Part shown: piece by piece, positions 8,220 through 16,966 of the stretch
How the letters are laid out: each line of letters starts with the position of its first letter
Numbering within the stretch: the stretch's first letter is position 1
DNA from: JALYOC01 sp036675345
Lineage (GTDB): Bacteria; Myxococcota; Myxococcia; Myxococcales; Myxococcaceae
Direction of reading: 5' to 3'
DNA length: 64,000 nt
Assembly (NCBI GenBank): GCA_036675345.1
Contig: JAKFFE010000022.1
Location: 317,236 to 381,235 of the forward strand
Translations under genes and position numbers: made by a program
Notes under the pieces: model-generated
Databases searched by the model: none
Told to the model about the DNA's origin: nothing
Seen by the model: only the letters and a program-made list of their open reading frames with translations

Positions 8220-8912
8220 CTAGCCGTTCGGCTTGAGCTCGCGGCTACGGGGATGACGGATGTCGGTCCCCTTGACCATGTACACCACCATCTCCGCCAC
8301 GTTGGTGGCGTGATCCCCGATCCGCTCCAGGTGCTTGGCCACGAACATCAAGGCGGTGGCGCGGCGGATGTTCCGCGAGTCCTCCATCATGAAGGTCAAA
8401 AGCTCGTTGAAGATCTTCAAGAACAGGGAATCGACGTGGCTGTCCCCCTCTAGGATCTCCTCCGCCTTGGTGGGATCGGCGGAGACGAAGGCGTCCAGCG
8501 ACCGCTTCACCTGCTGCTGGGCCAGCTCCGCCAGCTTGGGCAGATCGATGTAGGGGGCCAGCGGGGCCACCTGGTTCAGGTCGATCGCCCGCTCGGCGAT
8601 GTTCACCGCCAGGTCGCCGATCCGCTCCAGGTCGGTGACGATCTTCAAGGCGGTGGTGATCAGCCGCAGATCGCTGGCGGCCGGCTGACGCAGGGCCAGG
8701 ATCTTCCGGCACAGCTCGTCGATCTCCACCTCCAGCCGGTTCACCTCCGCGTCGCCCTCCACCACCTGCTCACCCAGGCGGGAGTCACGCTCGGTCAACG
8801 CGCGCATGGACATCATGATCAGCCCTTCGACCTTGGCGCCCATCGCGAGCAGCTTCTCGCGCAGGGTCCGCAGGTCGTGTTCGAAGGCCTTGTCGGTGTG
8901 GGTGGCGGGCAT
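8220..8912 (-). CDS. phoU: Phosphate-specific transport system accessory protein PhoU
   Basis: A 230-residue protein made of two tandem three-helix PhoU domains. The family's metal-binding motif appears in each half: DLERIGDLAVN in the first and HLERIGDHATN in the second. PhoU links the PstSCAB transporter to the PhoR kinase and keeps phosphate-starvation signalling off when phosphate is plentiful. Length and motif spacing are normal. It follows pstB by 14 bases in the pst operon. No truncation or unusual residue is seen. Confidence 0.95.
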   Translation of the reverse strand: MPATHTDKAFEHDLRTLREKLLAMGAKVEGLIMMSMRALTERDSRLGEQVVEGDAEVNRLEVEIDELCRKILALRQPAASDLRLITTALKIVTDLERIGDLAVNIAERAIDLNQVAPLAPYIDLPKLAELAQQQVKRSLDAFVSADPTKAEEILEGDSHVDSLFLKIFNELLTFMMEDSRNIRRATALMFVAKHLERIGDHATNVAEMVVYMVKGTDIRHPRSRELKPNG

Positions 8913-8926
8913 GTGTGGGTCGTTCC

Positions 8927-9703
8927 TTAGCCGAACTTGCCGGTGACGTAGTCCTCGGTCCGGCGCTCCCTGGGATTGGTGAAGATCTGCTCGGTGCGTC
9001 CGAACTCCACCAACTCTCCCATGTAGAAGAAGGCGGTGTTGTCGGAGACGCGGGCCGCCTGCTGCATGTTGTGGGTGACGATGGCGATGGTGTAACGGGC
9101 CTTGAGCTGGTGGATCAGCTCCTCGATCTTGGCGGTGGCGATCGGATCCAGGGCCGAGGCCGGCTCGTCCATCAGCAGGACCTCCGGCTCAATCGCCAGC
9201 GCCCGGGCGATGCACAGCCGCTGCTGCTGACCTCCGGAGAGCGCCAGCGCCGAGTCCTCCAGCCGATCCTTGACCTCGTCCCACAGCGCCGAGCCCTGCA
9301 GCGACCGCTCCACCCGGGCAGCGACCTCGCCCTTGTCCTTCATCCCGCCCACCCGCAACCCGAAGGCCACGTTCTCGAAGATCGACTTCGGGAAGGGGTT
9401 GGACTTCTGGAACACCATCCCCACCCGGCGGCGCAGATCCACCACGTCCACCCGGCGGTCGTAGATGCTGTGACCATCCAGCAGCACCTCGCCGGAGCGG
9501 CCCACCCCGGGGATCAGCTCGTTCATCCGGTTCAGCGAGCGCAAGAACGTCGACTTGCCGCAGCCGGAGGGACCGATCATCGCGGTCACCTGGTGCTGGG
9601 GGATGTTCAGGGTGATCTGCTTGATGGCCTCCTTCTGGCCATAGCGGATCGTCAGCCCCTGGGCCTGCATCTTGGGAGGGGAATCGGGGAGGGTGGGGCT
9701 CAT
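8927..9703 (-). CDS. pstB: Phosphate ABC transporter ATP-binding protein PstB
   Basis: The 258-residue ATPase of the high-affinity phosphate importer. Walker A is GPSGCGKST (residues 44-52), followed by the Q-loop MVFQKSNPFPKS, the signature LSGGQQQR, Walker B VLLMDEPASALD and the H-loop IVTHNMQQA. The PFPKS segment after the Q-loop is characteristic of PstB. It starts seven bases after the pstA stop and powers phosphate import through PstC and PstA. Confidence 0.97.
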   Translation of the reverse strand: MSPTLPDSPPKMQAQGLTIRYGQKEAIKQITLNIPQHQVTAMIGPSGCGKSTFLRSLNRMNELIPGVGRSGEVLLDGHSIYDRRVDVVDLRRRVGMVFQKSNPFPKSIFENVAFGLRVGGMKDKGEVAARVERSLQGSALWDEVKDRLEDSALALSGGQQQRLCIARALAIEPEVLLMDEPASALDPIATAKIEELIHQLKARYTIAIVTHNMQQAARVSDNTAFFYMGELVEFGRTEQIFTNPRERRTEDYVTGKFG

Positions 9704-9710
9704 CGGGTCC

Positions 9711-10622
9711 TCAGTGTCCGCCCGCGGCGCGGCGGCGGGTGCGGGTGCGGATCACCACCGCCACCAGGTTGAGGGCAAAGGTCAGCACCAACAACACCAG
9801 CACCGTGGCGTACAACAGCGGCCGGGTGGCCTCCACGTCCGGTGACTGGGTGGCCAACACGTAGGTGTGGTAGCCCATGTGCATGAACTGGCTGGCCAGC
9901 GAGTCCGGCAGGTCGGGCAGGAAGTAGGCAGCCCCGGTGAACAGGATCGGCGCCACCTCGCCGGCCCCCCGGGAGATCGCCAGCACCGCGCCGGTGAGGA
10001 TCCCGGGGACCGCGCCGGGCAGCACCACCCGGGCCAGGGTCTGGGACTTGGTGGCCCCCAGCGCCAGGCTGGCGGTGCGGTGGTCGGCGGGCACCGCCCG
10101 CAGCGCCTCCTCGGTGGCCACGATCACCACCGGCAGGGTGAGCACCGCCAGGGTCAAGGACGCCCACAGCAATCCCGGCTGGGCCCAGTACAGCTCTTCG
10201 TTGCCCGCCAGGCGGTCCAGGGAACCGCCCAGGAAGTGGATGAAGAAGCCCAGCCCGAAGAGGCCGAACACGATCGAGGGCACCCCGGCCAGGTTGTTGA
10301 TCGCCACTCGCACCCAGGCCGCCATCCGGGACCCGGGGGCGGCGTACTCGTGCAGGTAGATGGCGGTGATCACCCCCACCGGCATCACCGCCACGGTCAT
10401 CAGCAGGGTCATCACCACCGTGCCGTAGATGGCGGGGAAGATCCCTCCCCCCATCATCCCGTCCGAGGGGGCCTGGGTGAGGAACTGCCAGCTGAGGTGT
10501 CCGGCCCCGCCCAGCACCACGTCCGCCAGGATCACCACCAGCATGGTGACGATCAGCCCCGCCGCCAGCCCGGTCAGCCCGGTGAAGGCCGCGCCCATCG
10601 CCCGCCGTTGCGCGTGTCTCAC
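9711..10622 (-). CDS. pstA: Phosphate ABC transporter permease PstA
   Basis: A 303-residue inner-membrane permease with about six transmembrane helices. The EAA loop that docks PstB is present (SLALGATKSQTLARVVLP), as is the family motif NNLAGVPSIVFGLFGLGFF. The frame is open far upstream through pstC, but the homologous protein begins at the GTG at 10622, which overlaps the TGA of pstC (GTGA), so that start is chosen. It forms the channel with PstC. Confidence 0.94.
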   Translation of the reverse strand: MRHAQRRAMGAAFTGLTGLAAGLIVTMLVVILADVVLGGAGHLSWQFLTQAPSDGMMGGGIFPAIYGTVVMTLLMTVAVMPVGVITAIYLHEYAAPGSRMAAWVRVAINNLAGVPSIVFGLFGLGFFIHFLGGSLDRLAGNEELYWAQPGLLWASLTLAVLTLPVVIVATEEALRAVPADHRTASLALGATKSQTLARVVLPGAVPGILTGAVLAISRGAGEVAPILFTGAAYFLPDLPDSLASQFMHMGYHTYVLATQSPDVEATRPLLYATVLVLLVLTFALNLVAVVIRTRTRRRAAGGH

Positions 10623-11647
10623 TTCGGGCTCCCGGCGCCGGACAGCTTCTTGATCAGCCGCTGGGTGTACATGGCGGCGAACATGTTGAGCAGGAAGGTG
10701 ATGACGAACAGCTCCACCCCGATGAAGAACAGCAGCGAGTAGTGGGGGCTGCCCACCACCACCTCGCCCATCTCCGCGGCAATGGTGGCGGACAGCGAGC
10801 GCACCGAATCCCCCAGGCTCAGCGAGGTGATCGCCGCGTTGCCCGAGGCCATCAGCACCACCATCGTCTCCCCGATCGCCCGGCCAAACCCCAGCACGCA
10901 GGCGGCCAGGATTCCGGGAGTGGCGGCGGGCAGCACCACCTTCCAGGCGGTCTCCCAGCGGGTGGCGCCCAGGGCCAGCGAGGCCTCGCGGAAGCTGCGG
11001 GGGACGGCGGTCAGCGCGTCCTCCGCCACGGTGAACACCACCGGGACGATCGCCAGCGCCAGCCCCAGTCCGGCCACCACCGCGTTGAGGCGGAAGGCGA
11101 AGCCGAATACGTCCTGGACCACGGTGGCCATCACCATCAGGGCGAAGAAGCCCAGCACCACCGAGGGGATCCCGGCCAAAAGCTCGATCACCGGCTTGAG
11201 CCACTCCCGCATCCGGCGGGGCGCGAACTCGGAGGCGAAGATCGCCGCGGCGATCCCCACCGGGACCGCCACCAGCATCGAGACCACGGTGACCTTCAGC
11301 GTCCCCACCAACAGCGGGATCATGCTGACCTTGGGCACGTTGGAGACCGGCTGCCACATGAAGCTGGCCGGGCGTCCCTCGCGGATCACCTGGGGCAGGA
11401 ACATCTTCGCGAAGGAAGCCTCGTGGCGGGCCTCCGGATCCAGGATCAGCGGCAGCGCCTCCTTGCCGATGAAGACGATGATCAGCACCACCGCCGCCAC
11501 CCCGGAGAGGCCGATCAGGGTGACCGCAATCTCGATCGCCCGCTCCCGCAGCTGCCGGCGGCGCCGGGGGTCGGAGAGGCCCCCTGCCTCCACCGGAGCC
11601 GGGGCGGGGGAGGGGGCTTGCGGGTGCGTGAGGGCGGCGTTCTTCAA
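10619..11647 (-). CDS. pstC: Phosphate ABC transporter permease PstC
   Basis: A 342-residue permease. A Pro/Ala-rich cytoplasmic tail (about residues 1-35) precedes the first helix. A long periplasmic loop follows (about residues 70-105), then PVIELLAGIPSVVLGFFAL and the EAA motif SLALGATRWETAWKVVLP that contacts PstB. GRAIGETMVVLM near the C-terminus is typical of PstC. It lies ten bases downstream of pstS and overlaps pstA by four bases. Length and motifs are normal. Confidence 0.95.
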   Translation of the reverse strand: MKNAALTHPQAPSPAPAPVEAGGLSDPRRRRQLRERAIEIAVTLIGLSGVAAVVLIIVFIGKEALPLILDPEARHEASFAKMFLPQVIREGRPASFMWQPVSNVPKVSMIPLLVGTLKVTVVSMLVAVPVGIAAAIFASEFAPRRMREWLKPVIELLAGIPSVVLGFFALMVMATVVQDVFGFAFRLNAVVAGLGLALAIVPVVFTVAEDALTAVPRSFREASLALGATRWETAWKVVLPAATPGILAACVLGFGRAIGETMVVLMASGNAAITSLSLGDSVRSLSATIAAEMGEVVVGSPHYSLLFFIGVELFVITFLLNMFAAMYTQRLIKKLSGAGSPK

Positions 11648-11657
11648 CGGTGTCTTC

Positions 11658-12512
11658 CTACTTCACCGGGAAGTAGCCGACCGCCTGGACCAGCTTCTGG
11701 CCCTCGGCGGACAGCGCGTAGTCGATCAAGGCCTTGGCATCACCCTGGGGCTCGCCCCGGGTGTAGAAGAACAGGGGGCGGGCCAGCGGGTACGTCCCGG
11801 CCTGGACGTTCTCCAGGGTGGCCGCGACCTCCTCCGCGCCGACCTTCACCTTCAGCTCCTTGATCCCCTTGGCGTAGGCGGCCCCGCCAAAGCCGATCCC
11901 GTGGGTCTCCTTGCCCACCGCGTTGACCACCGCGGCGGTGCCCGGCAGGGTCTGGGCCTCGGGAGCGAAGTCCATGTTCCCCAGCACGTGCTCCTTGACG
12001 AACACGTAGGTGCCCGAGGAGTTCTCCCGCGAGTAGACGACGATCCTCGCGTCTGGACCGCCCACCTGGTTCCAGTTGGTCAGGTCTCCCACGTAGATGT
12101 CCCGCAGCTGCTCCACGGTCAGCGAGGTCACCGGGTTGGTCTCGTTCACGTAGAAGGTGACGCCATCCTTGGCCACCACCGTCTCCACCACCTTGCCGCC
12201 GGGGACCTTCTGCTTCTCCGCGTCCTTCATGCTGCGGGAGGACATGGCGATCTCGGTGGTGCCGTTGATCAGCGCGGCGATCCCGGTGCCCGACCCGCCG
12301 CCGGTGACCTGCACCTTCCGGCTGGGGTCCGCCTTCATGAACTGCTCGGCCCAGCGCTGGCCCAGGATCACCATCGTATCCGAACCCTTGACGGTGACCG
12401 CCCGCCCGGGCGCGGCGGCCGGGGACTCCCCGGTCTTGGGCGCGGCGTCCTCCCTCTTGCAGGCGGTGAGGGCCAGGACTGCCAGGGAGGCGATCAGCAA
12501 TGAACGGGTCAT
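11658..12512 (-). CDS. pstS: Periplasmic phosphate-binding lipoprotein PstS
   Basis: A 284-residue substrate-binding protein of the PstSCAB importer. The start is the ATG at 12512, preceded by GGAGCC, because a lipoprotein signal peptide with lipobox Leu-Thr-Ala-Cys (Cys18) begins there; an upstream in-frame ATG would add non-signal residues. Phosphate-ligand motifs of the family are visible: KGSDTM, GGGSGTGIAALINGTTEIAMSSR and SRENSSGTYVFV. It is first in the pst operon, with a Pho box about 50 bases upstream, so it should be induced by phosphate starvation through PhoB. Confidence 0.95.
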   Translation of the reverse strand: MTRSLLIASLAVLALTACKREDAAPKTGESPAAAPGRAVTVKGSDTMVILGQRWAEQFMKADPSRKVQVTGGGSGTGIAALINGTTEIAMSSRSMKDAEKQKVPGGKVVETVVAKDGVTFYVNETNPVTSLTVEQLRDIYVGDLTNWNQVGGPDARIVVYSRENSSGTYVFVKEHVLGNMDFAPEAQTLPGTAAVVNAVGKETHGIGFGGAAYAKGIKELKVKVGAEEVAATLENVQAGTYPLARPLFFYTRGEPQGDAKALIDYALSAEGQKLVQAVGYFPVK

Positions 12513-12564
12513 GGGTGGCTCCGGTGTGGCCCCGGGCATGTAAGCCACGAGGCACGGAAGGCGT

Positions 12565-12582
12565 GTGACGTTTCGGTGACGG
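12565..12582 (-). promoter_or_regulatory. Pho box upstream of pstS
   Basis: On the coding (minus) strand this reads CCGTCAC-CGAA-ACGTCAC: two 7-base direct half-sites close to the PhoB consensus CTGTCAC, separated by four bases, giving the required 11-bp period. It sits between the porin stop and the pstS start, as expected for PhoB activation of the pst operon. The arrangement is read directly from the sequence; binding is inferred. Confidence 0.7.
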
Positions 12583-12594
12583 CGGGGGGAAGTC

Positions 12595-13665
12595 CTAGAA
12601 CTTGGCCTGCAACTGGAAGGTCAAGACGTTGTCCGCCGGGTCGGTGGCCCCGGGGACCACGTTGGTCATCGGCAGCTCGTAGGCGCCGGTGAGCTTGAGG
12701 TGCTGGTTGAAGTGGTGGACCACGGCCACCCCCAGGGTCCCGATCCCGTTGGTGCGGGCCGGCCTCCCGTCGGACGCGCCATCCGGGGTTCCCGCCGCAC
12801 CGTCGAAATAGTCGTAGCGGACCGCCAGCTGGGTGTTCAGCGGCAGCTTCTGGGAGAGCACCCCGTACCAGCCCAGGGCGGGCACCCCGAACTGCTCCTC
12901 GCCCCCGCGAAAGTAGGTCCGCCCGGCGATGAACTCCCCGCGCAGCTGGGTCTCCCCCAGCGGCAGGGCGTCCAGGGTCACCTGCAGATCCAGCCCCAGG
13001 CGGTTGCGGGGGACATAGCCGCCCTCACCATCGATGAAGGGCTGGTGGGACTCGCCCCACCAGCCGGAGACGCCGCCGGAGATCCACTGGAGGTCCACTC
13101 CCAGCCGTCCCACCACGTCCTTGGAGGTGTCGTTGTCCCGCTCGAAGTCGATCCCGTTCCCGTTGAACACCCCGGTCACCAGCTGGAACGGTCCGTGGCG
13201 GACCATGAACTTCGCGCCCCGGTCCCGGTCGTTGGGGGCAAAGGCCCGCACCACCCGGCTGCGCTCGGGCAGCTCGCGGTCGGAGGAGGAGACGAAGACC
13301 TCGTAGCCGAAGGGCCACTTCATCTGGCCCACCGTGAACTCCATCCCCTTGCCGGTCCAGGGTTCGATCAGGGTGGCCTCCGCGTCCCGCAGCTCCACGC
13401 CCGAGGGGCTGGCGTCGATCTGCAGCATGTAGCGGGACCAGTCGTTCTTGAAGGTGGCCTTGAGCCGGCTGCGGCGGACGGTGAAGCCGTTGGTGGGCTG
13501 CTCCTGGATGTGGACGTAGCGCGCCTGCACGTAGCCGGAGAACTTGAGGTTCTCCAGCTGCTCCAGCAGCGCCTGGGTCAACGCCGGGGCCGGCTCCGGC
13601 TCGGTGGCCTGGGCGGACGCGGCGAGGGGGAGAAGCATCGTGACTGCGACCGCCATCCAACGCAT
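12595..13665 (-). CDS. Phosphate-selective porin, OprO/OprP-like
   Basis: A 356-residue outer-membrane beta-barrel. A signal peptide ends near LAASAQA (about residue 19), a short helical region follows, then alternating beta strands rich in Arg and aromatic residues. The chain ends in Phe, as outer-membrane barrel proteins do. The segments SGYVQARY, FTVRRSRLKATF, FTVGQMKWPFGYE and RDRGAKF match the porin O/P family. It should carry phosphate or other anions across the outer membrane for PstS. It lies directly upstream of the pst genes with the pstS promoter in between, so it is probably transcribed from its own promoter at 13666-13777. Confidence 0.88.
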   Translation of the reverse strand: MRWMAVAVTMLLPLAASAQATEPEPAPALTQALLEQLENLKFSGYVQARYVHIQEQPTNGFTVRRSRLKATFKNDWSRYMLQIDASPSGVELRDAEATLIEPWTGKGMEFTVGQMKWPFGYEVFVSSSDRELPERSRVVRAFAPNDRDRGAKFMVRHGPFQLVTGVFNGNGIDFERDNDTSKDVVGRLGVDLQWISGGVSGWWGESHQPFIDGEGGYVPRNRLGLDLQVTLDALPLGETQLRGEFIAGRTYFRGGEEQFGVPALGWYGVLSQKLPLNTQLAVRYDYFDGAAGTPDGASDGRPARTNGIGTLGVAVVHHFNQHLKLTGAYELPMTNVVPGATDPADNVLTFQLQAKF

Positions 13666-13750
13666 CGGTGACCTCGAGCTCCGGCGTGACCCGGAGGTTG
13701 CCTGCGGAAGGAGGGATAGACCTCCCAGATGGCCGCGGAGCGAGCGTTGG

Positions 13751-13766
13751 GTGACAACTGTGAAAC
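13751..13766 (-). promoter_or_regulatory. Pho-box-like site with unusual spacing upstream of the porin gene
   Basis: The coding strand reads GTTTCAC-AG-TTGTCAC. The second half-site, with its flank, equals that of a classical phoA-type box, but the TCAC cores are 9 bp apart rather than 11. It lies about 90 bases upstream of the porin start. It may be a degenerate PhoB site or chance; it is recorded because the neighbouring pst promoter carries a proper box. Confidence 0.3.
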
Positions 13767-13777
13767 GCGCGTCGGGT

Positions 13778-14461
13778 CTAGGAGTCGGGCCCCTTCATCC
13801 GGTAGCCGACGCCGCGCACGGTCTCCAGCCAGGCGCGTCCGGTTCCCAGCTTGTCGCGCAGCCGCAGCACGTGGGTGTCCAGGGTCCGGGTGGGCACGTC
13901 CCCCGGGATCCGCCACACCTCCTGGAGCAGGGTCTCCCGGGACTGGACCTTGCCGGCGCGGGTCAGCAGCAGGTGCAGCAGCCGGAACTCCAGCGCGGTC
14001 AGCTCCACCTCGGTCCCGTCCACGAAGCAGCGGTGGGAGGCGACCTCCAACCGGATCCCGCCCAGCTCCACCGCCGCCTCCACCGGGGCCGCGCCCCGCC
14101 GGCGCAGCGCGGCCTCGATCCGCAGCAGCAGCTCGGTGACGCTGAACGGCTTGGTGACGTAGTCGTCGGCGCCGGCCCGGAACCCCGCCACCCGGTCCTC
14201 CTCGTCCTTGCGGGCGGAGAGCATCAGGATCATCGCCCCCCCGGTGGCGGGATCCGCGCGCAGCTGCCGGCACACCTCGGTGCCCGGCAGATCCGGCAGC
14301 ATCACGTCCAGCAGCACCAGCTGGGGGGGATGGGTCCGGGCCACGGTGAGGGCCTCCTCCCCGGAGTACGCCAGCAGCGGGGAGTAGCCGGAACGCTCCA
14401 GGTGGAAGCGCAGCAGGTCGACGAGGTCGGGCTCGTCGTCCACGATCAGCACGCGTTGCAT
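13778..14461 (-). CDS. OmpR/PhoB-family response regulator (promoter-distal copy)
   Basis: A 227-residue two-domain regulator. The receiver has LIVDDEPD at residues 5-12, phospho-acceptor Asp52 (LLDVMLPDLPG) and KPFS. The winged-helix output domain contains ELTALEFRLLHLLL, the recognition-helix region TRTLDTHVLRLRDKLG and the wing VRGVGYRM. It resembles the regulator at 16967-17665 closely in both domains, suggesting duplication. It is the last gene of the minus-strand regulatory unit and lies just upstream of the porin-pst genes. Either copy could be the PhoB that reads the Pho boxes; the sequence does not decide. Confidence 0.88.
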   Translation of the reverse strand: MQRVLIVDDEPDLVDLLRFHLERSGYSPLLAYSGEEALTVARTHPPQLVLLDVMLPDLPGTEVCRQLRADPATGGAMILMLSARKDEEDRVAGFRAGADDYVTKPFSVTELLLRIEAALRRRGAAPVEAAVELGGIRLEVASHRCFVDGTEVELTALEFRLLHLLLTRAGKVQSRETLLQEVWRIPGDVPTRTLDTHVLRLRDKLGTGRAWLETVRGVGYRMKGPDS

Positions 14462-14523
14462 CCGGTGGTGTTAACGGACCGGCTGGGCGCCGCGGCGGCG
14501 GCGGCGCAACATTCCGGTGTCTT

Positions 14524-15603
14524 TCAGCCCTCGCGGGCCAGCTTGGCCCCGTCGATCTCGGTGGCCTCGTCCTCCGACTCCTCGGGCCCGGGGTCGAAGT
14601 CGTGCTCCTCCAGCGATTCCAAGCCTCCCTCGGTGAAGGGCGGGGTCTGCTCCAGCGCCGACAGCTCGCCGGAGCTGGGCACCACCGGGTCCGCGCCCAG
14701 CAGGGTGGCGGCGGCGTTGACGTGCGCGGCCGCGGCGGTGAGAGCCTCCACCAACGATGGAGGGGGCGGGCCCCGGTAACCGTGAGGCGGGCGCAGCACC
14801 GGCTGGGTTCCGAAGGACGGGCCGGTGGGCCGCAGCGGCGGCAGCCCGGAGTGACGGCGCGCCGCCTCCTGCATCGCGGCGTGGTTGCGGTACCGCGCCT
14901 CCACCATCTTGTGGATCAGCAGCGGGGCGCCCGGCATCCGCTTCAGGGAGATGGCCTGGGTGGCCTTGCGCACCTGGTAGCGCACCCGCCGGATCTGCAC
15001 CCGCCACCCCTTGGGGGTGTAGGTGAACAGGCCCCAGGCGGGGCGGTGATCCCCGTCGCGGGGGATGCCGGCGGAGGCCACGTCGGCGATCAGGATCTTT
15101 CCCACCCGGCGCCGGTAGGGGAAGTGCAGGTGGCCAAAGGCCACCGCGGTGGCGTCCACGTGCGCCAGGTACTTCTTGAGGATCGACTCGTCCAGCGTCG
15201 GCTCCAGCGAGTCCTCCAGGTTCTTGGGGTTGGCGTGGCAGACGTACAGGTCCTGGCCCCGCCGGGGCGAGTAGCGCGCCGAGAAGTCCAGCTGCCCCAG
15301 CCGCCGCACCCACTCCTCGCCGATCTGGTCCCGGGTCCAGTGCAGCAGATCCGTCTTCCAGTGATCGCGGTCCCGGTAGGCGCCGCCCAGGTACTGACCC
15401 GACAGGTAGCAGTCGGTGTTCCCCATGATCAGGGCATCGCACTTGTCGTCCAGCAGCTGCAGGGTCTCCTTGGGGTGGGCGCCCCGCAAGGCAAGATCTC
15501 CCGCCGCCACGATGAAGTCGGGCTTGGCGCGCTCGATGTCCTCGAGCACCGCCTCACAGGCAGGGAGATTTCCGTGGATGTCCGCGAGGACCGCGACGCG
15601 CAT
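14524..15603 (-). CDS. Calcineurin-like metallophosphoesterase (YfcE-like) with C-terminal extension
   Basis: A 359-residue protein whose first 200 residues are a YfcE/MJ0936-type phosphoesterase: ADIHGN at 7-12, AAGDLALRG, the dimetal Asn in GNTD, CHANP and FGHLHFPY. These metal ligands are all present, so it should hydrolyse phosphodiesters or phosphomonoesters. The C-terminal 150 residues are Pro/Ala/Glu-rich and end in an acidic tail unlike the minimal family. It lies 15 bases after the PhoR-like kinase gene, inside the regulatory operon, so it may release phosphate during starvation, but the substrate is unknown. Confidence 0.8.
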   Translation of the reverse strand: MRVAVLADIHGNLPACEAVLEDIERAKPDFIVAAGDLALRGAHPKETLQLLDDKCDALIMGNTDCYLSGQYLGGAYRDRDHWKTDLLHWTRDQIGEEWVRRLGQLDFSARYSPRRGQDLYVCHANPKNLEDSLEPTLDESILKKYLAHVDATAVAFGHLHFPYRRRVGKILIADVASAGIPRDGDHRPAWGLFTYTPKGWRVQIRRVRYQVRKATQAISLKRMPGAPLLIHKMVEARYRNHAAMQEAARRHSGLPPLRPTGPSFGTQPVLRPPHGYRGPPPPSLVEALTAAAAHVNAAATLLGADPVVPSSGELSALEQTPPFTEGGLESLEEHDFDPGPEESEDEATEIDGAKLAREG

Positions 15604-15618
15604 GGGAGCGCTGCAATC

Positions 15619-16959
15619 CTACCCGGTCGGCACCGTTTGGCGATGAAGAGGAAGCAGGACGGTGAAGGTACTTCCCACGCCTGGTTGGCTCTCAACCTGC
15701 ATCTCGCCGCCCATTCCGCCCACCAGATGCTTGACGATGGCCAATCCCAGGCCCGTCCCGCCCATGTCCCGGCTGCGTCCCGGGTCCACCCGGTAGAAGC
15801 GTTCGAACACCCGGCCCAGGTGCCGTCCCTCGATGCCCACCCCGGTGTCCCGGATCACCACCGCGCAGCGGCCGGCACGCTCCTCGGCCAGCACCTCCAC
15901 CCGTCCCCCGGGCGCGGTGTACTTGACCGCGTTGTCCAGGAGGTTCTGCACCACCATCTCCAGTCCGCGGTCGTCGGCGGTGGCCATCAGGCCCTCGGGG
16001 ACCTGCAACGCCAGCGTCACCCCCTTGGCCTCCGCCTTGGGTTGGACGGTCTCGGTGGCCCGGCGCACGGTCTCCCCCAGTGGCACCGGCTCGCGGACCA
16101 GGTGTGTCTCCTTGCCCTCCAGGCGAGAGAGCTCCAGCAGGTCCTCCACCATCTCCGCCAGGCGGATCGACTGCCGGTGGATGATCTCAACCATCCGGCT
16201 GGCCTGCACCGGGTCCTGCAGCGCGCCCGCCTGCAGGGTCTCGGCGTAGCCGCGCACCGCGGTGATCGGGGTGCGCAGCTCGTGGGAGACGTTGGCCACG
16301 AAGTCCTTGCGGACCTTCTCCAGCCGCCGCAGCTCGGTGACGTCGTGGAAGATGGCGGAGGATCCCTCCAGCCCCCCGCCCAGCGGGGAGACGGTGATCC
16401 CCAACAGCCCCTCCTCCAGCGTGATCTCCAGCCGGGAGGTAGCGCCCAGCGAGCAGGCCCGCTGGACCGCGTCCGCCAGCTCCGCGCTGCGGACGATGGC
16501 CAGCGGCCGCTCCCCGTCGATCGCCTGTCCGGGGGGCAGCATCCGGGCCAGGGCCGCGTTGTGGCGGATCACGTTGCCCATCCGGTCGGTGACCCACAGC
16601 CCCTCCTCCATCCCGTCCAGCACCGCGGCCAGGGCGCGGGCCTCGTCGCTCAAGGCCCGGCTGCCCTCGCGGTCCCGCTGACGGGTCCGCAGCAGGGCCA
16701 CCGCCAGCTCCTGCAGCGCCGGGTTCTCGGGATCCGCGCCCCGGGGTTCGCGGCCCAAGGTGGCCTGGGCGTGGCCGGCCAGCAGCCGCGCGTCCCGGGC
16801 CAGGCTGCGATCGATCAACAGCTGCACCACCCCGCTGATCAGCAACACCCCCAGGGCGATCAGCACCGCGATCCCGAAGGAGGCGCCCCCCAGCAGGGAC
16901 ATCGCCCAGGCGGTCAGGGCCGGACCCAGCAGGAGGGCCGCGAAGAGACGGCGTCGCAT
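15619..16959 (-). CDS. phoR: PhoR-like sensor histidine kinase
   Basis: A 446-residue membrane kinase. Two N-terminal transmembrane helices (about residues 5-50) enclose almost no periplasmic loop, as in PhoR. A PAS domain follows (about 108-205, with DGMEEGLWVTD and IFHDVTELRRLE), then the H-box FVANVSHELRTP with His226, the N-box VVQNLLDNAVKYT and the G-boxes RDTGVGIE and GGTGLGLAIVKHL. It follows the PhoB-like regulator at 16967 by seven bases and probably phosphorylates it, with phosphate status sensed through PstSCAB and PhoU. The symbol rests on architecture and context. Confidence 0.85.
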   Translation of the reverse strand: MRRRLFAALLLGPALTAWAMSLLGGASFGIAVLIALGVLLISGVVQLLIDRSLARDARLLAGHAQATLGREPRGADPENPALQELAVALLRTRQRDREGSRALSDEARALAAVLDGMEEGLWVTDRMGNVIRHNAALARMLPPGQAIDGERPLAIVRSAELADAVQRACSLGATSRLEITLEEGLLGITVSPLGGGLEGSSAIFHDVTELRRLEKVRKDFVANVSHELRTPITAVRGYAETLQAGALQDPVQASRMVEIIHRQSIRLAEMVEDLLELSRLEGKETHLVREPVPLGETVRRATETVQPKAEAKGVTLALQVPEGLMATADDRGLEMVVQNLLDNAVKYTAPGGRVEVLAEERAGRCAVVIRDTGVGIEGRHLGRVFERFYRVDPGRSRDMGGTGLGLAIVKHLVGGMGGEMQVESQPGVGSTFTVLLPLHRQTVPTG

Positions 16960-16966
16960 CTTGGGG

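Noticed and set aside
9711..11357. pstA frame open through pstC, suggesting a 548-residue fusion
   Set aside because: pstC occupies another frame with all its motifs, and the pstA homology begins at the GTG at 10622 overlapping the pstC stop.
14462..14523. Pho box upstream of the second PhoB-like gene
   Set aside because: The gap contains only GGC-type runs; no pair of GTCAC-like half-sites at 11-bp spacing.
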